From a virus, in the IMG/VR virus record IMGVR_UViG_3300038701_003462, positions 1-21,046 of that record: DNA of 21,046 bases. One strand, given 5' to 3'. The position numbers and the translations under genes were made by a program. The notes below the pieces were generated by a model. That model had not been told where the DNA came from, did no database searches, and worked only from the letters and a program-made list of their open reading frames with translations. Shown piece by piece: positions 13,489 to 19,529 of this stretch (positions are counted from its first letter, which is position 1; each line of letters starts with the position of its first letter).

Positions 13489-13682
13489 TCCACCCGATCG
13501 ATCCGACGCCGGAGCGCGCCTGCCCCGCCCGCGGGGCGATGGCGGCGCTGGACGACGCCCGGCGGGCGTGGGGTCGGTCGTTCGCCCTGACCGCCTGGCA
13601 CAACGAGAACCTCCGCGCCGTGCGCGACGCGGTCGGCACGCTCTGGGCCCTGATCGACCGCGGGGCCCTGCGCACCGAGTAA
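13485..13682 (+). CDS. Hypothetical small protein, 65 aa
   Basis: The GTG start at 13485 overlaps the capsid TGA (GTGA), so translation is probably coupled to capsid synthesis. The product is helical after residue 18, with several aromatic and Arg residues ('RRAWGRSFALTAWHNENLRAV'). It has no membrane segment and no recognised motif. A short capsid-associated or chaperone role is conceivable because of the coupling. It ends in TAA 15 bases before the next gene. Confidence 0.6.
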   Translation: MIHPIDPTPERACPARGAMAALDDARRAWGRSFALTAWHNENLRAVRDAVGTLWALIDRGALRTE

Positions 13683-13687
13683 CCACG

Positions 13688-13697
13688 AAGGACCACC
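13688..13697 (+). promoter_or_regulatory. Ribosome-binding leader AAGGACCACC
   Basis: AAGGA lies 5 bases before ATG 13698, with the same AGGACCACC block as the capsid and tail genes. It starts right after the upstream TAA. Confidence 0.7.
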
Positions 13698-14228
13698 ATG
13701 GCCGAACCGACCAAGAAGGACCTGCAAGACCAGGTCGCCGAGCTGCAGGCGCAGCTGGGCGCCGCCAACGCGCGGGCCGACGAGCTCGAGGCGGGCGGCG
13801 ACGACGTCGCCCGCGAACGCTTCGCCAGGCTCAGCGCCGCGGCCGACGCGCTGCGCGACGAGAACGCCGCGCTGAACGCCCAGATCGAGACGCTGGCGCG
13901 GCAGAACGAGGCGGCCGAGGGCGCCCTGGCCGAGCTCGAGATCGGGGCCGAGGGCGGCGCGCTGCTGCCCGTCCGCCTCGACCACGAGTTCCGCCACGGG
14001 CACGAGATGCACCCGGCGGGGACCGTGATCGGGCACGTGCTCGACGGCATGATGTTCTCGCCCTCGACCTTCGGGCACCTGATCTTCAGCGGCAAGGCCT
14101 CGGTCGTGCGGCCCGAGCCGCCGGCCGGGCCGGCCGAGCCGGCCGACCCGCTCGCCGCGCTCAGCGACGACGAGAAGCTCGAGGCCTACGAGCGGCTCCG
14201 CGCGGAGCTCGAAGGGGGTGACGAATGA
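13698..14228 (+). CDS. Coiled-coil phage protein, 176 aa
   Basis: The start at ATG 13698 is backed by AAGGACC. Residues about 5-82 form a long heptad-patterned coiled coil ('DLQDQVAELQAQLGAANARA', then 'LRDENAALNAQIETLARQNE'). A compact beta-containing region follows at about 90-140, then a Pro/Ala linker and an acidic helical tail. It could be a head-tail connector or a minor head protein; no family is recognised. It overlaps the lipoprotein gene by 4 bases. Confidence 0.7.
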   Translation: MAEPTKKDLQDQVAELQAQLGAANARADELEAGGDDVARERFARLSAAADALRDENAALNAQIETLARQNEAAEGALAELEIGAEGGALLPVRLDHEFRHGHEMHPAGTVIGHVLDGMMFSPSTFGHLIFSGKASVVRPEPPAGPAEPADPLAALSDDEKLEAYERLRAELEGGDE

Positions 14229-14857
14229 ACCGGCTCACCCTCCCGGCGCTCGCGCTGCTGGTGACGCTCGTGGGGCCGCTCGTGGGGCTGCTCGCCCTGG
14301 CGGGGTGCGCCACCGAGCGGGCCCAGACGCCCGGGCAGGTGGTGCTCGACGCGGGCGCGATGGCCGCGCGGACGACCGCGGGTCAGAACGTGCAGGTCTA
14401 CCCCGACGGGTCGATGCAGTCGCAGTCGGTGCAGGCCGACAGCGGGCAGATCGACCGGGGGCTCATCGACTACCAATCGACGGGGCTCAGCGCGATGATG
14501 AGCCTGGGCCGCGAGGGCGTGAGCCTGCGCAACCCGGGCAACTTCGGCGCCGACCGCGCCGTGATCGAGTTCGGCGAGCCCGTCGGCACGCCGCCCGACG
14601 GCGAGCTGGTCGTGCCGATCCGGACGCTCACGCTCGAGGGCGTGAACAACGAGGTCACGACGGTCGTCGAGGCCTCGACGGCGCAGGTGGGCGTCTGGGC
14701 CTCGGCCCTGGCCACGCTCGCGCCGGCCCAGCAGGAGGCGTTCGTGCGGGCGCTGGAGCGCGACGAGCGGGTCGCCGCCTCGTTCACCGACGCGCTGCGC
14801 GAGGCCCTCGGGCTCGCCGGCGGCCTGCTGAGCCCGGGGGTGGACCTTGCGGATTGA
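14225..14857 (+). CDS. Lipoprotein, 210 aa
   Basis: ATG 14225 overlaps the previous stop (ATGA). The N-terminus has an Arg followed by a hydrophobic stretch and a lipobox 'LAGC', with Cys28 as the lipidation site, so the mature protein should be anchored in a membrane. The mature part is beta-rich in its middle and helical at the end (about 155-195). A lipoprotein is unexpected between capsid and tail genes. It might be an outer-membrane spanin-like subunit, a superinfection-exclusion protein or a cargo gene. Its base composition does not differ from its neighbours. Confidence 0.75.
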   Translation: MNRLTLPALALLVTLVGPLVGLLALAGCATERAQTPGQVVLDAGAMAARTTAGQNVQVYPDGSMQSQSVQADSGQIDRGLIDYQSTGLSAMMSLGREGVSLRNPGNFGADRAVIEFGEPVGTPPDGELVVPIRTLTLEGVNNEVTTVVEASTAQVGVWASALATLAPAQQEAFVRALERDERVAASFTDALREALGLAGGLLSPGVDLAD

Positions 14858-15224
14858 CGAGGTCGAGTGGGCGACGGGGTACGGCGTGGAGACCAGCGAG
14901 CACGAACGCACCGCCTCGGCCGGCCGCGCCGCCAACCTCGGCGGGGCGCTGGCCGCGATCACCGGCATCGGCGGGCTCTCGGGCGTGGCGCTCGACGCGC
15001 TGCCCGTGCCCGTCGCCGTCGCGATGGTCGTCGGCGCGTTCGCCTTCGCGCTGGGGGCGCTGGCGCTGAAGACCTGGGCGGACGTCGAGTACGCCCGCGG
15101 CCGCGCGTCGATCAAGGCCGTCACCGCCGCGGCGACCGCCGCCGACGCGATGCGCGAGCCCGAGGCGAGCCCCGGGGACGTGCTCGCCGGCATCGAGCGC
15201 CTGCTCGCCGAGAAGGGCGCCTGA
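14847..15224 (+). CDS. Two-TM membrane protein (holin-like topology), 125 aa
   Basis: The proposed TTG start at 14847 overlaps the lipoprotein by 11 bases and has GGGGGTGG 6-7 bases upstream. The alternative GTG at 14886 would drop the first 13 residues. Hydrophobic segments lie at about 31-50 and 52-75, followed by a soluble Ala-rich helical tail. Topology and size fit a holin, but that call rests on shape alone. It stands between a lipoprotein and a one-TM coiled-coil protein, an arrangement reminiscent of lysis modules. Confidence 0.65.
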   Translation: MRIDEVEWATGYGVETSEHERTASAGRAANLGGALAAITGIGGLSGVALDALPVPVAVAMVVGAFAFALGALALKTWADVEYARGRASIKAVTAAATAADAMREPEASPGDVLAGIERLLAEKGA

Positions 15225-15225
15225 C

Positions 15226-15675
15226 GTGGCCGACGGCTCGATCGCGACGTGCGAATCGCGCCGGGACGACGACGGCCGGCGGCAGTTTGTCGTGCTGCCC
15301 TCGCCGCTGGTCAAGATCGGCGTCGTCGTGCTCGCGGGCCTGCTGCTGGCGGCCACCATCGGCGGCTTCGGCGCGTGGGTCAGCTTCAAGGGCTTCGAGC
15401 GCGAGTGGGCGACCTACCGCTCGGACATCCGCGCGAACAACGAGTTCAGGCTCCAGGGCGACCGCGTCACCCCCGCCGACGTCGATGCGATCAAGGCCTG
15501 GGCCGAGGCCCTCGTCGAGCGGCAGGACGAGTCGCTCAACGCCCTCGCCGAGACTTTCCGCGGGCTCAACGAGACGATCGTCGATCTGGCGATCCAGTTC
15601 GGGGCGCTCCGCGCCGACGTCGAGGCCGTTCGGCGCGAGCAGGACCGCGCCCGCCAGCAGGGAACCCGACCATGA
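15226..15675 (+). CDS. One-TM coiled-coil protein (inner-spanin-like topology)
   Basis: GTG 15226 starts one base after the upstream stop, with GAGAAGGG about 7 bases before it. The product has 149 residues: a short polar N-terminus, one membrane helix at about 29-51, then a long, mostly helical region (about 75-145) with coiled-coil character. An N-terminal anchor plus extended coiled coil is the layout of inner-membrane spanins, and many phage structural proteins lack it. No spanin motif was recognised. The stop overlaps the next start by 4 bases. Confidence 0.7.
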   Translation: MADGSIATCESRRDDDGRRQFVVLPSPLVKIGVVVLAGLLLAATIGGFGAWVSFKGFEREWATYRSDIRANNEFRLQGDRVTPADVDAIKAWAEALVERQDESLNALAETFRGLNETIVDLAIQFGALRADVEAVRREQDRARQQGTRP

Positions 15676-16238
15676 GCATCCTCTCGACCGACGTCCTCCG
15701 CCCGCTCAGCACCGCCGGGCTCCGCAAGAGCGCGTCGGACCTCGCCGTCGGGTACAACACCGTCAACGCGGCCCTCGACGCGCTGAGCTTCCCGCTCGGG
15801 CGGCCCGGGGCGCGGTTCCGCTCGTTCGACGGGCGCTTCGCCGTGGGCGGGGCCTCCGAGGGCAACACCGTGGACTTCTACGCCTGGCTGCGCTTCAACC
15901 CCGCCGCCGGGCCGGGCGCGACGGCCGAGAAGGGCAAGTGCGAGCTGATCGCGCTGGGCTCGGGCACCATCACCGCCGGCGCGACCGCGTGCGACGGCGT
16001 CGTGCTGCCCGACACCTTCCTCTGGGCCAAGGCCGTGAGCTGGACGCTCGACACCAACGGCGTGAGCGACCTGATCACCGACGACTTCCTCGGGGCCCTG
16101 CCCTCGAGCCGCGGGTTCGGGGCCTCGTCGCTGCACCGCCGCTTCTGCGTGCCCGAGTGCTGCGCCGCCGACGCGATCGTCTTCGAGTTCGTCGATGCGA
16201 CGTACACGGGGACCGTGGTCGGGCGGGCGTATACGTGA
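15672..16238 (+). CDS. Hypothetical phage protein, 188 aa (structural candidate)
   Basis: ATG 15672 overlaps the previous TGA (ATGA). The sequence is soluble and beta-rich, with Gly/Ala turns and four Cys residues in its second half, including 'CVPECC'. It has no signal peptide. It could be a minor head or joining protein, given the position just before head-tail joining genes. No family is recognised. Its TGA stop is the first word of heptad array 5. Confidence 0.65.
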   Translation: MSILSTDVLRPLSTAGLRKSASDLAVGYNTVNAALDALSFPLGRPGARFRSFDGRFAVGGASEGNTVDFYAWLRFNPAAGPGATAEKGKCELIALGSGTITAGATACDGVVLPDTFLWAKAVSWTLDTNGVSDLITDDFLGALPSSRGFGASSLHRRFCVPECCAADAIVFEFVDATYTGTVVGRAYT

Positions 16239-16319
16239 GGGGGAGGCTTGAGTCCTGAGGCTTGAGGCTTGAGAGACTCAGGACTCAGGCCTCAGGACTC
16301 AAGACTCAGGCCTCAAGCC
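16236..16319 (+). repeat. Heptad array 5
   Basis: Twelve words start with the TGA stop of the upstream gene. The first part has TGAG words (TGAGGGG, TGAGTCC, TGAGGCT twice), with one 6-base and one 8-base word. The second part is entirely TCA words (TCAGGAC, TCAGGCC, TCAAGAC, TCAAGCC). It is thus split cleanly by orientation at 16278. Confidence 0.93.
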
Positions 16320-16332
16320 GCCTGCAGGCGGC
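16317..16332 (+). other. Perfect 16-bp palindrome before joining gene
   Basis: GCCGCCTGCAGGCGGC is a perfect palindrome that joins directly to the end of heptad array 5 and precedes the next ATG by 9 bases. It could form a stem in RNA or be a protein site. No Shine-Dalgarno sequence is seen in this leader. Confidence 0.7.
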
Positions 16333-16341
16333 GACACAGCC

Positions 16342-16725
16342 ATGACCTTCGCCGACGAACTCGACGCGCTGGGCGCGGACTGCGGGGCGCACCTGGGGGA
16401 CCAGGCGGCGACCGTGACGGTGATGGCCTTCGAGCTCACGGGCGTGCTCAACGCGGCCAAGCGCACCCGCAACGAGCGCGCGACGGCAACCTTCACCACC
16501 ACGCTCATCGACCGGGCCGAGCGCGACGGGCGGCTCGACGCGGGCGACGCGTCGCGGCGCGTGCGGCGGCGGTCGGTCAGCTTCCCCGTGGCCGACAACG
16601 ACACCGCGCACGCCTTCACGCTCGAATCGACCGTGACCGTCGGCGCCGACGTCTGGAAGGTCGCGTCGATCACGACGAGCCTGGGCGGGCGGATGTACGA
16701 CGTGGACCTCGAGACGGAGGCGTAG
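16342..16725 (+). CDS. Head-tail joining protein candidate, 127 aa
   Basis: ATG 16342 follows the palindrome. The product starts with a short helix, then is beta-rich ('ATVTVMAFELTGVLN', 'ATATFTTTLI', 'TLESTVTVGADVWKVASI'). Length and position before the tail terminator and tail tube genes match head-tail completion proteins such as lambda gpFII, but no residue-level signature is recognised. The next gene starts 4 bases after its stop. Confidence 0.6.
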   Translation: MTFADELDALGADCGAHLGDQAATVTVMAFELTGVLNAAKRTRNERATATFTTTLIDRAERDGRLDAGDASRRVRRRSVSFPVADNDTAHAFTLESTVTVGADVWKVASITTSLGGRMYDVDLETEA

Positions 16726-16729
16726 GGCC

Positions 16730-17182
16730 GTGCCCGGGATCCACGTCGATGTGGTCGGCGTCAAGGGCATGATCTTCGATCTGCTCATCGACGGGCTCGG
16801 GTCGGGCCCGGCGTTCCTCTTCCCGAACGAGCCCGTGCCCGCCGGCGAGGGCCGGTGGGTGCGCGCCCACGAGCCGCGCTTCGTCGCGCCCGCCGCCCGC
16901 CGCCACGGCGACGGCGAGCACCGCGAGCTGCGGTTCACCGGCGTGGTCTCGGTGAGCGTGCGCGGCGGCGCCGCGGCCCAGCACACCGCCGACGCGAACC
17001 TCGTCAGCCGGATCCTCGACGGGGCCGTCGCGACCGACGACGACCACGTCGTGACGCTCGATGCCGCCGTGCCCAACGACGAGACCGCCCCCGGCGAGGC
17101 GCCGTCGACACGCGTCAGCAGCGTCGCCTACTCGGGCACCGTCACCCGCACCGCCGGCAGCTCGATCACGAGTCCGGCCTGA
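16730..17182 (+). CDS. Tail terminator candidate (gpU-like by context), 150 aa
   Basis: GTG 16730 starts four bases after a TAG, implying coupling. A helix near residues 85-100 ('TADANLVSRILDGAVA') and several strands, one near residue 66-78 ('LRFTGVVSVSVRG'), fit the alpha/beta layout of tail terminators. The gene lies immediately upstream of the tail tube gene, as gpU does relative to gpV. Evidence is context and length. The stop TGA begins a heptad (TGAGTCG), after which a hairpin interrupts the array. Confidence 0.55.
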   Translation: MPGIHVDVVGVKGMIFDLLIDGLGSGPAFLFPNEPVPAGEGRWVRAHEPRFVAPAARRHGDGEHRELRFTGVVSVSVRGGAAAQHTADANLVSRILDGAVATDDDHVVTLDAAVPNDETAPGEAPSTRVSSVAYSGTVTRTAGSSITSPA

Positions 17183-17185
17183 GTC

Positions 17186-17201
17186 GCCGCCCGCCGGCGG
17201 C
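17186..17201 (+). other. 6-bp GC hairpin after tail terminator gene
   Basis: GCCGCC pairs with GGCGGC around a CGCC loop, three bases past the stop codon. It sits between a first heptad at the stop and the main array, as does the hairpin cluster after the decoration gene. No U-tract is present. Confidence 0.6.
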
Positions 17202-17202
17202 C

Positions 17203-17308
17203 TGAGGCCGGAGGGATGAGGCTTGAGACCTGAGTCCTGAGTGCCTCAAGCCTCGCCCCTCGCCCCTCAAGCCTCACCCCTCAGGCCTCACCCCTCAAGC
17301 CTCACCCA
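17203..17308 (+). repeat. Heptad array 6 (before tail tube gene)
   Basis: Fifteen words: TGAGGCC, a degenerate GGAGGGA, TGAGGCT, TGAGACC, TGAGTCC and an 8-base TGAGTGCC. Then only T(C)A/TCG words follow (TCAAGCC three times, TCACCCC twice, TCGCCCC twice, TCAGGCC, TCACCCA). The orientation switches once, at 17246. Confidence 0.93.
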
Positions 17309-17312
17309 TCGC

Positions 17313-17324
17313 GAGGACCACCGC
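17313..17324 (+). promoter_or_regulatory. Ribosome-binding leader GAGGACCACCGC of tail tube gene
   Basis: GAGGA lies 7 bases before ATG 17325 and carries the shared AGGACCACC block. It fixes the start against the earlier in-frame start at 17241 that would translate the repeat array. Confidence 0.75.
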
Positions 17325-17837
17325 ATGGCCGACGTCAATATCAACACCACGAACAAGCGCACCGACGCGGACGTCGATGGGGTCGTGATCAAGTTCACGG
17401 CGTCGGACGTGGGCGCGGACACGTACTTCATTCTCAACACCGTCGACGGCTCCATCCGCGAACGGGTCGGCAAGCGCGCGGTCGTGCCCCCGGGGAACGA
17501 CAGCGACCGGGGCGTGTATCCGACCAAGCCCCGCCAGGGCGCGCAGCAGACGAGCGCCGTCGAGCTCGACATCCAGTACCACAGCAGCGCCACGGCGACC
17601 GAGCTCGAGTCCGTGCTCACCCGCGACGACACCAGCGACGGGTACGTGCCCGTCTTCGAGACGTTCATCCTCGAGTTCCCGACGTACCGCGGCGCCGACA
17701 CCGGCGTACGGAAGACATACGCCAACATGTACGTCGTCGGGGACGTGGAGTTCGAGCATCAGAACGGCGGCGGTGTGCTGAAGATGCGCCTCGAATGCAC
17801 CAAGAAGCCCACCGTCGCGGCGTACGACAACAGCTGA
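17325..17837 (+). CDS. Major tail tube protein
   Basis: ATG 17325 with a GAGGACC leader gives 170 residues, typical for siphophage tube proteins. The sequence is beta-rich and polar, with 'AVELDIQYHSSATATELESVL' and a strand pair, 'TYANMYVVGDVEFEHQNGGGVLKMRLECTKKPTV', near the C-terminus. That matches the 'nf.v.gs.n.e...gg.v..tv.l...g...' pattern of tube proteins. It lies between the terminator candidate and the tail chaperone with its frameshift, the usual order. It polymerises into the hollow tail tube around the tape measure. Confidence 0.75.
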   Translation: MADVNINTTNKRTDADVDGVVIKFTASDVGADTYFILNTVDGSIRERVGKRAVVPPGNDSDRGVYPTKPRQGAQQTSAVELDIQYHSSATATELESVLTRDDTSDGYVPVFETFILEFPTYRGADTGVRKTYANMYVVGDVEFEHQNGGGVLKMRLECTKKPTVAAYDNS

Positions 17838-17853
17838 ATCGAGGGGTGGGGCT

Positions 17854-17954
17854 TGAGCAGTGAGCAGTCAGCAGTCAGGCCTCATCCCTCACTGCTGATC
17901 ACTCACTGCTGACTGCTCAGTGCTGACTGCTCGCCCCTCAAGCCTCCTCCCCCC
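17854..17954 (+). repeat. Heptad array 7 (tail tube to tail chaperone)
   Basis: About 14 words: TGAGCAG twice, then TCAGCAG, TCAGGCC and TCATCCC, and alternation of TCACTGC with TGACTGC or TGATCAC, then TCGCCCC and TCAAGCC, ending in a C-run. It starts 16 bases after the stop, so the stop codon here is not part of a clean word. The AAGGACCACC leader follows directly. Confidence 0.9.
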
Positions 17955-17968
17955 AAGGACCACCGACC
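17955..17968 (+). promoter_or_regulatory. Ribosome-binding leader AAGGACCACCGACC of tail chaperone
   Basis: AAGGA lies 9 bases before ATG 17969. It is the fifth copy of the AGGACCAC block in the window. Confidence 0.7.
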
Positions 17969-18508
17969 ATGATCGAGAAAGACAGCCTCGTCGCGACCTC
18001 CGAGATCCCCGTCGTGCTGCCCGACGGCAAGCCGGGGTCCATGCGCGCGCTCACGCCGGCCGACCGCTCGGGGCTGCAGCGCGCCCACCCCGGGCCGGTG
18101 CCGCCGCTGGCGCCCGACCCCGAGCGGCTGGGCGGGGCGCGGGTGCCCAACGAGCTCGACGCCGGGTACCGCGCCGCGCGGTCGGCCTGGAACGGCGAGC
18201 AGCGGCTGCTGCAGGTGATGGCCTGCCTCGGGTACCGCACCGCCTCGGGCAAGGAGTGGTCGCGCGACCACCTGCACCAGGGCACCGACGACCAGCGCCG
18301 CCGCGCCGACGACGGCCGCACCGCCTGGGCCCGCGACACCATCGCCGACCTGGCCGAGGACATCAGCGACGAGTGGGTCTACACGGCCTCCGAGGCGCTG
18401 TTCGGGTCCGACGGCTTCTCCGCGGCGCTGGCGGCGTCGGGAAAGGGCGGCTCTGGCACCCCCGCCGGGCCGAAACCGCCGAAAGACGCATCGAGCGGCG
18501 CGGGCTGA
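17969..18508 (+). CDS. Tail assembly chaperone, short form (gpG-like)
   Basis: The unshifted product has 179 residues from ATG 17969. It lies between tail tube and tape measure, the fixed place of lambda gpG. The central part is helical and Arg/Asp-rich ('LDAGYRAARSAWNGEQRLLQVMACLGY', 'TIADLAEDISDEWVYTASEAL'). The last 25 residues are Gly/Pro/Ser-rich and follow a G GGA AAG slippery site. Such chaperones coat the tape measure during tail assembly and are absent from the virion. No sequence signature was seen; the call rests on position, size and the frameshift. Confidence 0.75.
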   Translation: MIEKDSLVATSEIPVVLPDGKPGSMRALTPADRSGLQRAHPGPVPPLAPDPERLGGARVPNELDAGYRAARSAWNGEQRLLQVMACLGYRTASGKEWSRDHLHQGTDDQRRRADDGRTAWARDTIADLAEDISDEWVYTASEALFGSDGFSAALAASGKGGSGTPAGPKPPKDASSGAG

Positions 18509-18696
18509 GCCACGCGCTCACCCCGCCCGACGCGTACGACGTGACGCTGCGGTACGTGCAGCTGCGCGTCGCCGAGGCCTTCCCCGCCGCCGGCCCGCCC
18601 GAGGCGATGGACCCCGCGGCGCTCGCCGAGCTGTACGCCTACTGCCGGATGCGCGACGCCGAGCGGGCGCGCGAGCTCGCGGCGGCGATGGTGTGA
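17969..18696 (+). CDS. Tail assembly chaperone, -1 frameshift product (gpGT-like)
   Basis: If ribosomes slip back one base at 18439-18445, translation resumes at 18445 and runs to the TGA at 18694-18696. This gives 159 shared residues plus 83 new ones, 242 in all. The extension is a credible coding sequence: 'AYDVTLRYVQLRVAEAFPAAGPPEAMDPAALAELYAYCRMRDAE...' has helical character and high third-position GC. It has no start codon of its own near a ribosome site. In lambda the GT extension recruits tail tube protein while the G part binds the tape measure. Confidence 0.8.
18439..18445 (+). other. Programmed -1 frameshift slippery site GGGAAAG
   Basis: The heptamer is in the required phase, G GGA AAG, relative to the ATG 17969 frame, and is identical to the lambda G-T slippery sequence. 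The zero-frame stop is 61 bases downstream and the -1 frame stays open for 83 codons. A 5-bp stem (GGCGG with CCGCC) can form immediately downstream but its spacing is unusual. Confidence 0.85.
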
Positions 18697-18799
18697 GGGG
18701 TGAGGCCTGAGGCCTGAGGCTTGAGTGCCTCACGGCTCACGGCTCACTGCTCACGGCTCCCCCCCTCAAGCCTCACCCCTCAAGCCTCAGGACTCGCCC
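18694..18799 (+). repeat. Heptad array 8, from GT stop to next ATG
   Basis: Fifteen words and short variants run from the TGA at 18694 to the base before ATG 18800. TGAGGGG, TGAGGCC twice, TGAGGCT and an 8-base TGAGTGCC come first. TCACGGC three times, TCACTGC, TCAAGCC twice, TCACCCC, TCAGGAC and a shortened last word follow. Orientation changes once, at 18730. No ribosome site precedes the next start. Confidence 0.94.
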
Positions 18800-19528
18800 A
18801 TGCCCACGATCCAGGTCAGCACGGAGGGGATGCGGCGGGCGGTCGAGGTGGCGGTGCGGGCGCGGGAGACGGCGGCGGCCGACGCGGGCTCGGCCCTGGC
18901 CGGGGCGTTCGTCGAGGCGCACACCGACGTCTCGCCCAAGGACACCAACCGGTACGCCAACGGGTTCATCGACGCGGGCCGCAAGGCGGGCGTGACCGAC
19001 CGGCCCCTGCTGCCCTACCAGCGCAGCGCGCGGCACGAGGCGTACGTCGAGAAGCTCGAAAAACAGCTCGAGGGGTACGTGAAGGTCCGCGACACGTGGC
19101 AGACCTGGCAGAACCACTACATCAGCTCCCACCGCACGGGGGAGCCGTACTACCGCAAGATCGTCCGCCGGCTCAAGAAGGCGGAGAAGAACGTCACGCG
19201 GGCGATCCGCGAGCTGGGCCGCGCGTACGGGTCCGAGTCGATCATCTTCTTCGACCGCGAGGCGTACGCGAACCGGCGGCAGAGCCGCTCGCTCTCGACC
19301 GTCCGCGCCGAGCCCGTGGGCGGGCGCGGCGAGGTGGTCACCGGGCCGCACGGCGCGGTGACGATCCTGACGAACATGGAGCCGCACGCGGTGCTCGTGA
19401 ACCGGAACCCGAACCTCGGGCACCCCGTGACCGCCGCGATCCAGGCGACGCGGGTGCTCGGGCTGCAGCGGGTGAGCAAGAAGTACGTCGAGGGGCTCAA
19501 GCCCTCGACGCTCGTGAGGGCCGCCTGA
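18800..19528 (+). CDS. Tail completion-like protein with coiled-coil insert, 242 aa
   Basis: ATG 18800 abuts the repeat array; earlier starts would translate it. The N-terminal half has a helix and 'SPKDTNRYANGFIDAG' (45-60), similar to the 'P.DTG..rns...' box of HK97 gp10-like proteins. The C-terminal 'NMEPHAVLVNRNPNLGHPVTAAI' resembles that family's 'n..pYa..vE.G' strand. Between them is a long charged helical region, about 77-140 ('KLEKQLEGYVKVRDTWQTWQ'), absent in the short family members. The match is weak, and a different minor tail protein is possible. Its position between chaperone and tape measure is unusual for gp10, which normally lies before the tube gene. Confidence 0.6.
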   Translation: MPTIQVSTEGMRRAVEVAVRARETAAADAGSALAGAFVEAHTDVSPKDTNRYANGFIDAGRKAGVTDRPLLPYQRSARHEAYVEKLEKQLEGYVKVRDTWQTWQNHYISSHRTGEPYYRKIVRRLKKAEKNVTRAIRELGRAYGSESIIFFDREAYANRRQSRSLSTVRAEPVGGRGEVVTGPHGAVTILTNMEPHAVLVNRNPNLGHPVTAAIQATRVLGLQRVSKKYVEGLKPSTLVRAA

Positions 19529-19529
19529 G

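Noticed and set aside
18508-18696. Independent gene downstream of the tail chaperone
   Set aside because: No ribosome site or well-placed start is seen, and the frame joins to the upstream gene through an in-phase GGGAAAG site.
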